This document shows positions 13,856-27,029 of a stretch of 64,000 nucleotides of DNA, one piece after another. The position numbers and the translations under genes were made by a program. The notes beneath the pieces were generated by a model, which was given only the letters and a program-made list of their open reading frames with translations, made no database searches and was not told where the DNA came from. Positions within the stretch are counted from its first letter, which is position 1. Each line of letters starts with the position of its first letter. The DNA comes from Doris montereyensis (lineage: Eukaryota; Mollusca; Gastropoda; Nudibranchia; Dorididae), in assembly GCA_037039925.1 (NCBI GenBank), contig JAXRKP010002062.1, positions 1 to 64,000 on the forward strand, given 5' to 3'.

Positions 13856-15399
13856 ACTGAATCACTCAATCGCTCCATCGCTACGCTGCTCCATCACTCA
13901 ATCGCCCCATGGTTACATCGCACCATCGCTCCATCGCTCCAACGCTTGATCGCTCCATCGTTTGGATTACTCCATCATTCCATCACTCCATCGCACCATC
14001 GCTCCATCGCTCCATCGCTACATCGCTACATCGCTCCATCGATCCATCAATCCATTGCTCCATCGCTCCATCGCTCAATCGCACAGTTGTTCCATCGTTC
14101 GATCGCTCCATCACAACATCCCTACATCACTCCGACACTCCATCGCTCCATCGCTCCATCGCTCCATCGCTCCCATTGCTCGATCGCTCAGTTGTTCCAT
14201 CGCTCCGTCGTTCAATCGCTACATTGCTCCGTCTCTCCATCGCTCCATCGCTCCATCGCTCCATCGCTCAATCACAGCATCCCCACATCACTCAATCGCA
14301 CGATTGCTCCTTCGCTCCATCGCTCCATCTCTCAATCGCTCCATCGCTCCATCGCTCCATGGGTCCATCGCTCTATCGCTCCATCCCTTTATCGCTTGAT
14401 CGCTCCCATCGCTCCATCGCTCCATCGCTTTTTCGCTCCATCGCTTTATCGCTTCATTGCCCAATCGTTACATCGCTCCATCGCTACATCGCTGCATCAC
14501 TACTTTGCTTCATCCTCCATCGCTCCGTCCCGCCATTTCTACATCGTTCCATCGTTTCCTTTCCTCAATCGCTCAATCGCTCCATCACTCCATCGTTCCA
14601 TCGCTCCATCCTATCCATCGCTCCATCGTTTTCCATCGCTCAATTGCCCATGGTTACCGCACCATCGCTCCATCGCTCCAACACTTAATCGCTCCATCGT
14701 TCCATCACTCCATCGCTCCACCACTCCATCGCTCAATCACTTGATCACTCCATCGCTCCATCGCTCAATCGCTCCATCGCTCCATCGCTCCATTGCAACA
14801 TCGCACCATCGTTACATGGCTCCATCGCTATATCGCTTCATCCCTCCATCGCTCCGTCCCTCAATCGCTCCATCAGTCCATCGGTCCTTTGCTCAATCGC
14901 TCCATCTCTCCATCTGTCAATCGGTCCATCGCCCTGCTCGCTCCATTGCTCCGTTGCTACATCAGTTCATCACTCCAGCGGCCCAGCGGCGGATCGGCCC
15001 ATCGCTCCATCGTTTATTCGCTTCATCCCTCCATCGGCCAATCACTTCATCGTTCTTTCGCTCTATTAGTCCATTGTTCCGTCGCTCCATCACTCCCTAT
15101 CACTCCATCGCTCATTCGCTCCATCGCTCCATCGCTCCATTGCCCATTTGTTGCATCGCTACATCGGTTCCTTCCCTCAATTGCTCCATCGCTCCACCAC
15201 TCCATCGCTCCATCGCTCCGTCACTCCATCGCTCCATCGCTCCAACGCTCTATTGCTCCATCGTTCCATCGCTCTATCACTCAATCGCTCCATTGCTCTA
15301 TCGGTTCATCGCTCCGTTGCTCCGGCCCATTGCTCAATCAGTCCATCGCTCCATCGCTAGACTGCTCAATTGCTCCATCGCTCCATCGCTCCATCGCTC

Positions 15400-15925
15400 C
15401 ATGGCTACCTTCCTCCTCTTCCTACCCTTTTCTACCCTCCTACAGCATCCTCCCGCTTTTTACCGCTTGTAACCGGTTTTAACCGCTTTTTAACCGCTTT
15501 TAACCGCTTTCTACCGCTTCCTTCCCCTTCCTACAGCTTCCTACAGCTTCCAATCTCTTTTTTATCCGTTTCTACGCGTTCTACACAGCTTCCTACCGCT
15601 TTTTAAAAGCTTTTAACCGGTTTTAACAGCTTTTAACCGCTTTTTCAGCTTTTTAAAAGATTGTAACCGCTTTTAATGTCTTGCAACCGCTTTAAACCGC
15701 TTTAAACCGCTTTTGAACCGCTTTTTTTTGCTTCATACCGCTTTTACGTTTTTTACTGCTTTTTAACAGCTTCCATCCTTTTCTACCGCTTTTACCGCTT
15801 CCATCCGCCTTTTCCCACTTTCATCCAGCTTTTCCGCTTCCATCCGTTTCTACCGCTTTTTCACCCTTACTACCGCTTTCATCCGCTTCCATCCACTTCC
15901 ATCTATCTCTCTACCTCTTTCCATC
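15400..15925 (+). repeat. 10-11 bp repeat block 9
   Basis: A complete block. It closes a higher-order unit of about 2.1 kb that begins at the block 8 exit. Confidence 0.85.
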
Positions 15926-17789
15926 ACTCAATCGCACAATTGTTCCTTCACCCCGTTGCTCCATCACTCAATCGCTCCATTCCTCCATCGTTCCATCGCT
16001 TCCTCGGCCCATCACTCAATCGCCCAATGGTTACATCGAAACATCACTCCATCGCTCCAACGCTTGATCGCCCCATCGTTTCATTACTCCTTTGTTCCAT
16101 CACTCCATCACTGCATCGCTCCATCGCACCATCGATCCATCGCTCCAGCCTCCACCTCTCCATCGCTCCATCGTTCCATCGTTCCAGCGCCAATCGTCCC
16201 ATGGTTACATCGCTCCATCGCTCCATCACAACATCCTCAATCGCTCCATCGCTCCTAGGCTCCATCGCTCTATCGCTCCATTGCTCTATTGCTCTATCGC
16301 TCTATTGCTCAATCACTCCATCGGTCCATCGCTACATTGCTCAATTGCTCCATCGCCTCAACCGCTCCATCGCCCAACGTTCCATCGCTCAATCGCTCAA
16401 TCGTTCCATCGCTATATTGCTTCATCCTTCCATCGCTCCATCGCTGCATCGCTGCATCGCTCCATCGCTCTATCGCTACATCTCTCCATCGCTACATCGC
16501 TACATCGCTCCATCGTTCCATCGATCCATTGCTCCATCGTTCCATCGCTCAATCGCACAGTTGTTCCATTGCTCGATCGCTCCATCACAACATCCCTACA
16601 TCGCTCCATCACTCCATCGCTCCATCGCTCCATCGCTCCATTGCTCGATCGCTCAGTTGTTCCATCGCTCCGTCATTCAATCGCTACATTGCTCCGTCGC
16701 TCCATCGCTCCATTGCCCCATCGCTCCATCGCTCAATCACAACATCCCTACATCGCTCAATCGCACGATTGCTCCATCGCTCCATCGCTCCATTGCTCCA
16801 TCGCAACATCGCTCCATGGGTCCATCGCTCAATCGCTCCTTCGCTTTATCGCTTTATCGCTCAATCGTTACATCGCTCCATCGCTCCATCGCTTTATCGC
16901 CTCCATCGCTTTATCGCTCCATTGCCCAATCGTTACATCGCTCATCGGTACTTCGCTTCATCCCTTCATCGCTGCGTCCCACCATTGCTACATCGCTCCA
17001 TCGCTCCTTAGCTTAATCGCTCAATCGCTCCATCACCCCATCGTTCCACCGCTCCACTTATCCATCGCTCTATCGTTCCAACGCTCAATTGCCCCATGGT
17101 TACCGCACCATCGCTCCATCGCTCAACGCTTCATCGCTCCATCGTTCCATCACTCCATCGCTCCACCACTCCATCGCTCAATCACTCGATCACTCCATCG
17201 CTCCATCGCTCCATCGCTACATCGCTCCATCGCTCCATCGCAACATCGCACCTTCGCTACATGGCTCCATCGCTACATCGCTTCATCCCTTTATCGCTCC
17301 GTCCCTCAATCGGTCCATCGGTCCTTTGCTCAATCGCTCCATCTCTCCATCTCTCAATCGGTCCATCGCCCTGTCGCTCCATTGCTCCGTCGCTACATCG
17401 GTTCATCACCCAACGGCCCATCGGCCAATCGTCCCATCGCTCCATCGTTTATTCGCTCCATCACTCCATCGGCCAATCACTTCATCGTTCTTTCGCTCTA
17501 TTAGTCCATCGTTCCGTCGCTCCATCACTCTATCACTCCATCGCTCCATCGCTCCATCGCTCCATCGCTCCATTGCTCCATCGTTACTTCGCTACATCGC
17601 TCCTTCCTCAATCGCTCCATCGCTCCACCACTCCATCTCTCAATCGCTCGATCGCTCCATTGCTCTATCGCTCAATCGCTCCGTCGCTCCATTGTTCCAT
17701 TGATCAATCACTCAATCACTCCATCGCTAGACTGCTCAATTGCTCCATTGCTCCATCGCTTAATCGCTCCATTGCTCGATCGCTCCATG

Positions 17790-18062
17790 GCTACCTTCCT
17801 CCCTCTTCCTACCCTTTCCTGCCCCTCCTACAGCTTCCTACCGATTTTTAAAAGCTTTTAACCGGTTTTAACCGCTTTTAATGTCTTGGAAACCGCTTCA
17901 TACCGCTTTTTACGTTTTCTACCGCTTTTTACCGCTGCCATCCGCCTTTTCCCGCTTCCATCCGGCTTTTGCCGCTGCCATCCGTTTTCAGCGCTTTTTA
18001 CCCCTTACTACGCTTCCATCCGCTTCCATCCGCTCCCATCTACCTCTTTCTACCTCTTTCCA
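17790..18062 (+). repeat. 10-11 bp repeat block 10 (short)
   Basis: A shortened block in which the middle of the usual order is missing. Its exit (CTACCTCTTTCCATCACTC) lies about 2.1 kb from that of block 9. Confidence 0.85.
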
Positions 18063-18519
18063 TCACTCGATCGCTCAATCGTTCCTTCGCTCCGTTGCTC
18101 CATCACTCAATCGCTCCATCGTTCCATTGCTTCATCGGCCCATCACTCAATCGCCCCATGGTTACATCGCTCCAACGCTTGATCGCTTCATCTTTTCATT
18201 ACTCCATCGCTCCATCACTCCATTGCTCCTTCACCCATTGCTACATCGCTCCGTCGCTCCATCGCTCCGTCGCTCCATCGCTCCATCGCTCCAGCGCTCC
18301 ACATCTCCATCGTTCCATCGTTCCACCGCTCAATCGCCTCACGGTTATATCGCACCATCGCTCAATCGCTCCAACGCTTGATCGCTCTATCGCTCCATCG
18401 CTCCATCGTTCTATTGCTCCATCGCTTCATTGCTCAATCACTCCATCGCTCCATCGCTACGTTGCTCAATTGTTCCATTGCTCAATCGCTTAATCGCTCC
18501 AGCGCTCTATCGCTCCATG

Positions 18520-18975
18520 GCTACCTTTCTACCTCTTCCTACCCTTCATACCCCTTCCTACAGCTTCCTACCGCGTTTTACCGCTTTTAACCGGTTTTAA
18601 CCGCTTTCATCCGCTTTCAACTACTTTTTACCGCTTTTTACCGCTTCCATCCGCTTCCTACCGCTTTTTACCGCTTTTTTACCGCTTCCTACCCCTTCCT
18701 ACAACTTCCTACAGCTTCCTACTTCTTCCTACCCCTTCCTACAACTTCCTACAGCTTCCTACTTCTTCCTACCCCTTCCTACAACTTCCTACAGCTTCCT
18801 ACTTCTTCCTACCCCTTCCTACAGGTTCCTACATCGTCCCACCGTTCTTTCGCTCCGTCCATCATCGCTATTTAGCGTTTAGCGTTTCCATTTAGCGTTT
18901 CCATCCCACTTTTGCCGCTTCCATTGGCTTCCACCCGTTTTCTACTTCTTTTTATCTGTTTCTATCTGTTTCCAT
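18520..18975 (+). repeat. 10-11 bp repeat block 11
   Basis: This decamer block contains a young internal 40-bp tandem amplification, listed separately. After it come TTTAGCGTTTCCATT units found in no other block that I noticed. Confidence 0.85.
18692..18831 (+). repeat. 40-bp tandem repeat, about 3.5 perfect copies
   Basis: Four decamers (CCCCTTCCTA, CAACTTCCTA, CAGCTTCCTA, CTTCTTCCTA) form a 40-bp unit. It starts at 18,692, 18,732, 18,772 and, partially, 18,812. The copies agree perfectly by eye, unlike the diverged surroundings, which suggests recent amplification. Confidence 0.9.
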
Positions 18976-19312
18976 CACCTCAATCGCTAGATCGTTCCAT
19001 CGCTCCGTTGCTCTGTCACTCAATCGTTCCATTGCTCCATCGCTCTATCACCCCATGGTTACATCGCTCAATCGCTTCATCGCACAATCACACCATCGCT
19101 CCATCGCTCCAACGCTAAATCGCTCCATCGTTCCATCACTCAATCGCTCCACCGCTCCATTGCTCCAGCGCTCCATCGCTTCATCCCTCAATCGCTCCGT
19201 CCCTCCATCGCTCCAGCGGTCCATCGTTTCTTTGCTCGATCGCTCAATCGCTCCATCGCTCCATCGCTCCATCGCTCTACCTCTCCATCGCTCCATCGCT
19301 CCATCGCTCCAT

Positions 19313-19440
19313 CGCTCAAACGCCCCATGGTTACACTTCACCATCGCTTCATCGCTCTATCGCTCTACCTCTCCATCGCTCCATCGCTCCATCGTTCCAT
19401 CGCTCAAACGCCCCATGGTTACACTTCACCATCACACCAT
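19313..19440 (+). repeat. 88-bp local duplication of octamers
   Basis: The segment beginning CGCTCAAACGCCCCATGG occurs at 19,313 and again at 19,401, a period of 88 bp, exactly eleven octamers. Both copies carry the rare TTACACTTCACC variant, so the duplication is local. Confidence 0.75.
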
Positions 19441-21024
19441 CGCTCGATCCTCGATTGCCGCATCGCTATATCGCTTCATCGCTCCATCGCTACATCGTTT
19501 CGTCCCTCCATCGCTCCGTCCCTCCATCGCTTCTTCGGTCCTTCGCTCCTTGGCGCATCGCTCAGTCGCTTCATCACGCCTTTGCTCCATCGCTCCATCA
19601 CTCCATCGTTCCATCGCTCCATCGCTCTACCTCTCCATACCTCCATCGCTCCGTCGTTCCATCGCTCAATCGCCCCATGGTTACACTTCACCATCGCTCC
19701 ATCGCTACAACGCTTGATCGCTCCATCGTTCCATCACTCCATCGCTCCATCGCTCCATAGCTCCATTGCTTCATCCCTCCATCGCTCCATCGCTCGATCC
19801 TCGATTTCCCTATCGTTATATCGCTCCATCGCTCCATCGCTACATCATTTCATCCTTCCATCGCTTCTTCGGTCCTACGCTCCTTTGCGCAATCGCTCAA
19901 TCGCTTCATCACTCCATCGCTCCATCGCTCCACCTCTCCAACACTCCATCGCTCCATCGTTCCATCACCAATTGCCCCATGGTTACATTGCACAATCGCT
20001 CCATCGCTCTAACGCTTGATCGCTCCATCGTTTCATTACTCCATCGCTCCGTCGTTCCATCGCTCAATCGCTCCATCGCTCCATCGCTCTATCGCTCCAA
20101 GGCTCCATTGCTCCATTGCTCCATCGCTCCATCGCTTCATCGCTCCATCGCTCCATCGCTCCATCGCTCCATTGCCCCATAGTTACATCGCTCCATCGTT
20201 TCATCGCTCCACCTCTAAATCGCTTCATCACTTCATCGCTACCTCGTTATTTCGTTCCATTAGTCGTTCCATCGCATATCCGCTCAATCGTTCCATCACT
20301 CTTTCAGTCAATCGTTCCACCGTTCTTTCTTTCCATCGCTCAATCGCTCCATGGGTCAATCGCTCCTTTGCTCAATCGCTCAAACGCTATATCGCCACAT
20401 CGCTCCATCGCTCGATCGCTCCATTGCCCTATCGTTATATCGCTCCTTCTCTCCATAGCTCCATAGCTACATCGCTTCATCCCTCCATCGCTCCGTCCCT
20501 CAATCGCTGCATCGATCCATCGCTCCTTTGCTCAATCGCTTAATCGCTCCATCACTCCATCAGTCCAGCGCTTCACCTCTCCATCGCTCTATCGCTCTCT
20601 TCGTCGCTCAATAGCTCCATCAATCAATAGCTCCATCGCCCCATCGCTCCGTCGCTCCATCGATCCATCGCTCCATCGCTTCATCACTCAATCACTCTAT
20701 CGCTTTTACATCGCTTCATCCCTCCATCGCTCCATCGCTCCATCACTGCATCGCTGCATTGCTCCATCGCTCTATCGCTCCATCACTCTATCGCTCCATC
20801 ACTCCATCGTTTCATCGCTCAATCGCCCCACGGTTACACCGCATTCATCGCTCCATCGCTCCATCGCTCCAACGCTTGATCGCTCTATCGTTCAATCACT
20901 CCATCGCTCCATCGCTCCATCGCTCCACCGCTCCATCGCTCAATCGCTCCATCGCTCATTCGCTCCATTGGTCAATCGCTCAGTTTTTCCATCCCTCCAT
21001 CGTTAAATTGCTATATTGCTCCAT

Positions 21025-21175
21025 TGCTTTTAACCGCTTTAAACCGCTTTAAAATTCTTTTAGCCACTTTTGAAACGCTATCTACCGTTTCCCAACGGTT
21101 TTTACCGCTTCCATACGCCTTTTTTATCGCTTTTATCCGGCTTTTGTCGTTTCCCTTCGTTTTTTATCGCTCCTT
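21025..21175 (+). repeat. 10-11 bp repeat block 12 (short)
   Basis: A short decamer island (TTTTAACCGCTTTAAACCGC) with octamers on both sides. Confidence 0.8.
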
Positions 21176-22595
21176 TGCTCGATCGCTCCATCACTCCATC
21201 GCTCCATCGCTCCATCGCTCCATCGCTCCATCGCTCTACCTCTCCATCGCTCAATCGCTCCATCGTTCCATTACTCAATCGCCCCATGGTTACACTGCAC
21301 CATCGCTCCATCGCTTCAACGCTTGATCGCTCGATCGTTCCATCACTCCACCGCTCCATCGCTCAACTGCTTCATCGGTCCATCGCTCACATTCCATCAC
21401 TCCATTGCTCTATCGCTCCATCGCTCAATCGCTCCATCGCTCCATCGCTTAATCCCTTCATCGCACCATTCCCTCCATCACTCCATCGGTCCATCGCTCC
21501 TTTACGCAATCGCTCAATCGCTTCATCACTCCATCGCTCCATCGCTCCATCGCTCCATGGCTCCATCGTTTCATCACTCAATCGCCCCATGGTTCCATCG
21601 CACCATCACTCGATCACTCCAACGCTTGATCGCTCCATCGTTCAATCGCTCCATCGCCCCATCGCTCCATCACTCCATCGCTCTATCGCTCCATCGCTCC
21701 ATTGTTCCATCGCTCCATCGTTCCATCGCTCCATAGCTCCATCAGTACATCGCTTCATCCTCAATCGCTCCGTCCCTCCATCGCTCATTCGATCCATCGC
21801 TCCTTTCCTCAAACGCTCAATCGTGCCATCACTCCAACGTTCCATCGCTCCACTCTCCATCGCTCCGTCGTTCCACCGTTCAAACGCCCCATGAACTCCA
21901 TCGCTCCATCTTTCCATCGTTCCATCGCTCAATGGTTCCATCGCTACATCGCTTCATCCCTCCATCGCTCCTATCGCTGCATCGTGCACGCTGCCTCGCT
22001 CAACCGCTTTCATCGCTTATTGCTCCATCGCACAATCGCTCAATCACTCAGTTGTTCCATCGTTCCATTGCTCCATCACAACATCCCTACATCGCTCCAT
22101 CGCTCCATTGCTCTATCGCTCCATCGCTCCATCGCTCAATCAGTCAGTTGTTCCATCGCTTCATCGTTCAATCGCTACATTGCTCGTCGCTCCATTGCTC
22201 CATCGCTGCAACGCTTCATCACAACATCCCTACATCGCTCCATCGCACGATCGCTTCCATCGCTCCATCGCTTCAATCCTCCATCACTGCATCGCTCCAT
22301 CGCTCCATCGCTCAATCGCTCCATGGTTCCATCGCTCCAACGTTTGATCGCTCATCGTTCAATCACTCCATCGTTCCACCGCTCAACCGCTCAATGGCTC
22401 CCATCGTTCCATCGCTCCATTGCTCCATCGCTCCATCGCTCAATCGCCCCATTGCTCCATCAGTCAATTGCTTCATCGCTTCATCGCTCTCTCCTGCATG
22501 GGTCAATCGCTCCATCGCTCCATCGCTCCATCGCTTTATCGCTCCATCGTTCAATCACTCAATCGCTCCACCTCTCCATCGCTCCAACGTTCCAT

Positions 22596-22692
22596 CGCTT
22601 AATTGCCCCATGGTTACCACACCATCGCTCCATCACTCCAACGCTTAATTGCCCCATGGTTACCACACCATCGCTCCATCACTCCAACGCTT
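22596..22692 (+). repeat. 46-bp tandem duplication
   Basis: The segment CGCTTAATTGCCCCATGG starts at 22,596 and again at 22,642, and a third partial copy begins at 22,688. The 46-bp period is not a multiple of 8, so this duplication is out of phase with the octamer register. Confidence 0.8.
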
Positions 22693-23057
22693 GATCGCTC
22701 CATTGTTCCATCATTCCATCGCTCCACCACTCCATCTCCATCGCTCCACCGCTTCATCGCTCCATCGCTCCATAGCCCATCGCACGATGGCTCCATCGCT
22801 CGGTTGTTCCATCGCTCCACATCCGCCGAACCATCACTCAGTTGTTCCATCGCGCCATCGTTCAATCGCCCTCCATTGCTCTATCGCTCAATCGCTCCAT
22901 CACAACATCCCTCCATCGCTCCATCGCACGATCGCACGATCGATCCATTGCTTCATTGCTCGATCGCTACATTGCTCAATAACTCCATTGCTTCATCGCT
23001 ACATTGTTCAATTGCTCCATTGCTCAATCGCTTAATCGCTCCATCGCTCTATCGCTC

Positions 23058-23330
23058 ATTGCTACCTTCCTACCTCTGCTTACCCCTTCCTACCCCTTCC
23101 TACAGCTTCCTACCGCTTTTTACCGCTTTTAACCGGTTTCAAACGCTTTTAACCGCTTTCAACCGCCATTTGCCGCTTTTTACCGGTTTGAACCGCTTTG
23201 AACCGCTTTTTTCGGCTTCCTGCCGTTTTATACCGTTTTTACGGCTTTTTTACCCCTTCCATTCGCTTCCTACCGCTTTTTACCGCTTCCATACGCCTTT
23301 ACCGCTTCCATCTGCTTTCTACCGCTCCTT
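23058..23330 (+). repeat. 10-11 bp repeat block 13
   Basis: A shortened decamer block with the standard CTACCTTCCTACCTC entry. The exit passes straight into octamers at CTACCGCTCCTTTCCTCG. Confidence 0.8.
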
Positions 23331-25007
23331 TCCTCGATCGCTCCATCACTCCATCACTCCATCGCTCCATGGCTCCATTGCTCCATTGCTCCATCGCTCT
23401 ACCTCTCCATCGCTCCATCGCTCCATCGTTCTATCGTTCAATCGCCCCATGGTTATACTGCACCATCGGTCGATCTCTACAACGCTTGATCGCTCCATCG
23501 TTCAATCACTCCATTGCTCCAACGCTCCACCGCTCCATCGCTCCATCGTTTCATCGCTCCATCACTCCATCGCTCCATGGCTCCATCGCTCAATCGTCCC
23601 ATCGCTCCATCGGTCAATCGCTACATTGCACCATCGTTATATCACTCCATCGCTCCATCGCTCCATCCTTAATTCCTCCATCGGTCTGTCCTCCATCGCT
23701 CCTTCGGTCCATCGCTCTTTGCACAATCGCTCAATCGCTTCATCACTTCATTGCTCCATCGCTTCACCTCTCCATCACCCATCGCTCCATCGTTTCATCA
23801 CAACATCGCCCCATGGTTACATCGCACCATCGCTCCATCGCTCAACGCTTGGATCGCTCCACCGTTTCATTACTCCATCGGTCCATTGCTCCATCGCTCA
23901 ATCGCTCAAACGCTCAATCGCTCCATCGCTCCATCGCTCTATCACTCAATCGCTCCATCGCTCGATCGTTCCATCACTCCATCGCTCCATCGCTCCAGTG
24001 CTCCATCGCTCCATCGCTCCATCGCTCTATTGCTACATCACTTCATCGCTCCATCGCTCCATCGCTCCATTGCTCCATCGCTCCATCGTTCAATCGCTCA
24101 GTCGTTCCATCGCTCCATCATTCACTGACTACAATGCTCCATCGTTCCATCGCTAAATCGCTCCATCGCTCCATTGCTCCATCATAACATCCCTACATCG
24201 CTCCATCGTTCAATCACTCCATCGCTCCACCACTCCACCATCCACCGCTCCATCACTCCATCGCTCCATTGATCCATCTCTCCATCGCTCCATCGCTTCA
24301 TCGCTCCATAGGTCCATCACTCCATCGCTCCATCGCTCCATCGCTTTATCGCTACATCGTTTCATCGCTACTTCGCTTCATCCACCATCGCTCCGTCCCT
24401 GCATTGCTACATCGCTCCATAGCTCCTTTGCTCAATCGCTGAATCGCTCCATCACTTCATCGTTCCATCACCCCAACTCTCCATCGCTCCATCGTTCCAT
24501 CGCCTCAATTGCCCCATGGTTACCGAACCATCGCTCCATCACTCCAACGCCTGATCGCTCCCTCGTTCCATCGCTCCATCGCTACATCGCTACATCGCTA
24601 CACCGCTACATCGCACCATCGCTACATCGCTCCATCGCTTCATCCCTCCATCGCTCTGTCCTCGATCGCTCCATCGGTCCATTAGTCCTTTTATCAATCG
24701 CTCCATCTCTCCATCTCTCAATCGGTCCATCGCCCTGTCGCTCCATTGCTCCGTCGCTCCATCGCTTCATCACTCCAACGGTCCATCGGCCAATCGGCCC
24801 ATCGCTCCATCGTTTATTTCGCTCCATCTCCATCGGCCAATCACTTCATCGTTCTTTCGTTCTATTAGTCATTCGTTCCATCGCTCATCGCCTATCACTC
24901 AATCGCTCCATCGCTCCATTGCCCAATCGTTACATCGCTCATTGCTCCATCGCCCGCCGCTCAATCGCTTCATTGCTCTATTGCTCCATCGCTCCATGGC
25001 TACATTC

Positions 25008-25385
25008 CTTCCTCTTCTTACCTTCTACCGCTTCCTACACCTTCCTACCGCTTTTTAATGCTTTTACCGGTTTTAACCGCTTTTAACCGCTTTAAACCGC
25101 TTTTTAAACTGCTTCTTGACTAATTTCCAATCAACTTTCTACCGCTTCCTACCGTTTTTTACCGTTTCTTACCGCTTCCATCCGCTTTCAACTGCCATTT
25201 ACCGCTTTTACCAGTTTAACGCCGCTTTTGAACCACTTTTTTTCGGCTTCCTACCGCTTTTTACCGTTTTTTACGGCTATTTTACAGCTTCCACCCGCTT
25301 TCCTACCGCTTTTACCGCTTCCATACGCATTTTGCCGCTTCCATCCGGCTTTTGTTGCTTCCATTTGCTTTCTACCGCTCCTTTG
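25008..25385 (+). repeat. 10-11 bp repeat block 14 (last of the left arm)
   Basis: The last plus-oriented decamer block, about 600 bp before the orientation switch. Like block 13 it leaves through CTACCGCTCCTTTG. Confidence 0.85.
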
Positions 25386-27029
25386 TTGGATCGCCCTCAT
25401 CGCTCCAACGCTCAATCGCTCAATCGCTCCATCGCTCCATCGCTCCACCGCCCATCGCTCAATCATTCAATCCCTACATCGCTTCATCCTCCATCGCTCC
25501 ATCGCTGCATCGCTGCATCGCTGCATCCTTCCATCGTTCTATCGTTACATCGCTCCATCGCTTCATTGCTCCAACGCTCAATCACTCACTTCTTCCATCG
25601 CTCCATCACTCCATCACAACATCCCTACATCACCTTACTGCACAATCGCTCCATGGTTCCATCAGCCCATTACTCAATAGCTCAGTTGTTCCATCGCTCC
25701 ATCATTCAATCGCTCTCAGTGGTTCCATCACTCCATCTTTCAATGGCTACATTGTTCCGTTGCTCCATCGCTCCATCGCTCCATCACAACATCCCTACAT
25801 CGCTCCAATCCTCCATCGCTCCATCACTTCATCGCTCAATCGCTCAGTTGTTCCATCGCTCCATCGTTCAATCGCTCAGTTGTTCCATCGCTCCATCGTT
25901 CAATCGCTACATTAGCTCCGTCGCTCCATCGCTCCATCGTTTCATCGCTCCATCACAACATCCCTACATCGCTCCAATCCTCCAGCGATGGAGCGATTGA
26001 GCGATTGAGCGACTGAGCGATGGAGCTATGGAACGATGGAGCGATGGAGCGATGGAACGATGGAACGATGGAGCAATCAAGCGATGGAGCGATAGTGCGG
26101 TAACCATGGGACAATGGAGCGATGGAGAGGTGGAGCTATCGAACGATGTAGCGACAGAGCGATGGAGCGATGCAACGATGCAGCGATGTAGCGATGTAGC
26201 GATGGAACGATTGAGCGATGGAGCCATGTAGCGATGGTACGAAGGAGCGATGGAGCGCTGGAGCGATGAAGGGATGTTGTGATGGAGCGATGGAACGATG
26301 GAGCGATGGAGCGACGGAGCAATGTAGCGATTGAACGATGAAGCGATTGACCAACTGAGCGATCGAGTAATGGAGCGATGGAGCGATGGAGCGATTGAGC
26401 GATGGAGCGATGTAGGGATGTTGTGATGGAGCGATCAAGCGATGGAACAACTGAGCGATTGAGCGATGAAGTGATGGAGCTATGGATCGATGGAGCGATG
26501 GAGCGATGGAGCGATGAAGTGATGTAGCGATGGAGCGATGTATGATTGCAGAGCCGATAGATCGATGCAGCGATGCAGTGATGGAGCGATGGAAGGATGA
26601 CGCGATGTAGCGATGGAACGATTGAGCGATTGAGCGATTGAGCAAAGGAGCGATTGACCCATGGAGCGATGGAGCGATGGAAAGAAAGAACGGTGGAACG
26701 ATTGATTGAAAGAGTGATGGAACGAGTGATCGAAAGAGCGATGGAACGACTAATGGAACGAAATAACGAGGGAGTGATGAAGCGATGAAGCGATTGAGAG
26801 GTGGAGCGATGAAGCGATGCAGCCAATGTAACTATGGAGCGATGGAGCGATGGAGCGATAGAGCGATGGAGCCATGGAGAGATGGAGCGATGGAGCGATT
26901 GAGCGATGAAGCGATGGAGTAATGAAACGAGGGAGCGATCAAGCGTTGGAGCGATCGTCGCGATGTAACCATGGAGCGATTGAGTGATGGAGCAACGGAG
27001 CGATGGAGCGATTGAGCGATTGAGTGATG

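Larger units (their letters stand above)
150..25984 (+). repeat. 8-bp satellite, left arm (TCCATCGC orientation)
   Basis: The stretch is dominated by a degenerate octamer, TCCATCGC, with frequent variants such as TCAATCGC, TCCATTGC, TACATCGC and TTCATCGC. The unit has no stop codon in any of the six frames, because 8 is not a multiple of 3 and every reading register is open. Plus-strand frames therefore read as the 8-residue repeat HRSIAPSL and minus-strand frames as MERWSDGA. This explains the many long open frames here, none of which I call a gene. Variant octamers recur in fixed order over hundreds of bases, giving higher-order repeats. The array is broken by blocks of a second repeat, listed separately. 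Function is unknown; a heterochromatic or subtelomeric location is only inference. Confidence 0.95.

Noticed and set aside
25984..25984. Perfect palindrome centred on the orientation switch
   Set aside because: The first bases on either side do not pair beyond a few octamer-level matches, and decamer blocks lie at unequal distances (about 600 versus 1,050 bp) from the centre.
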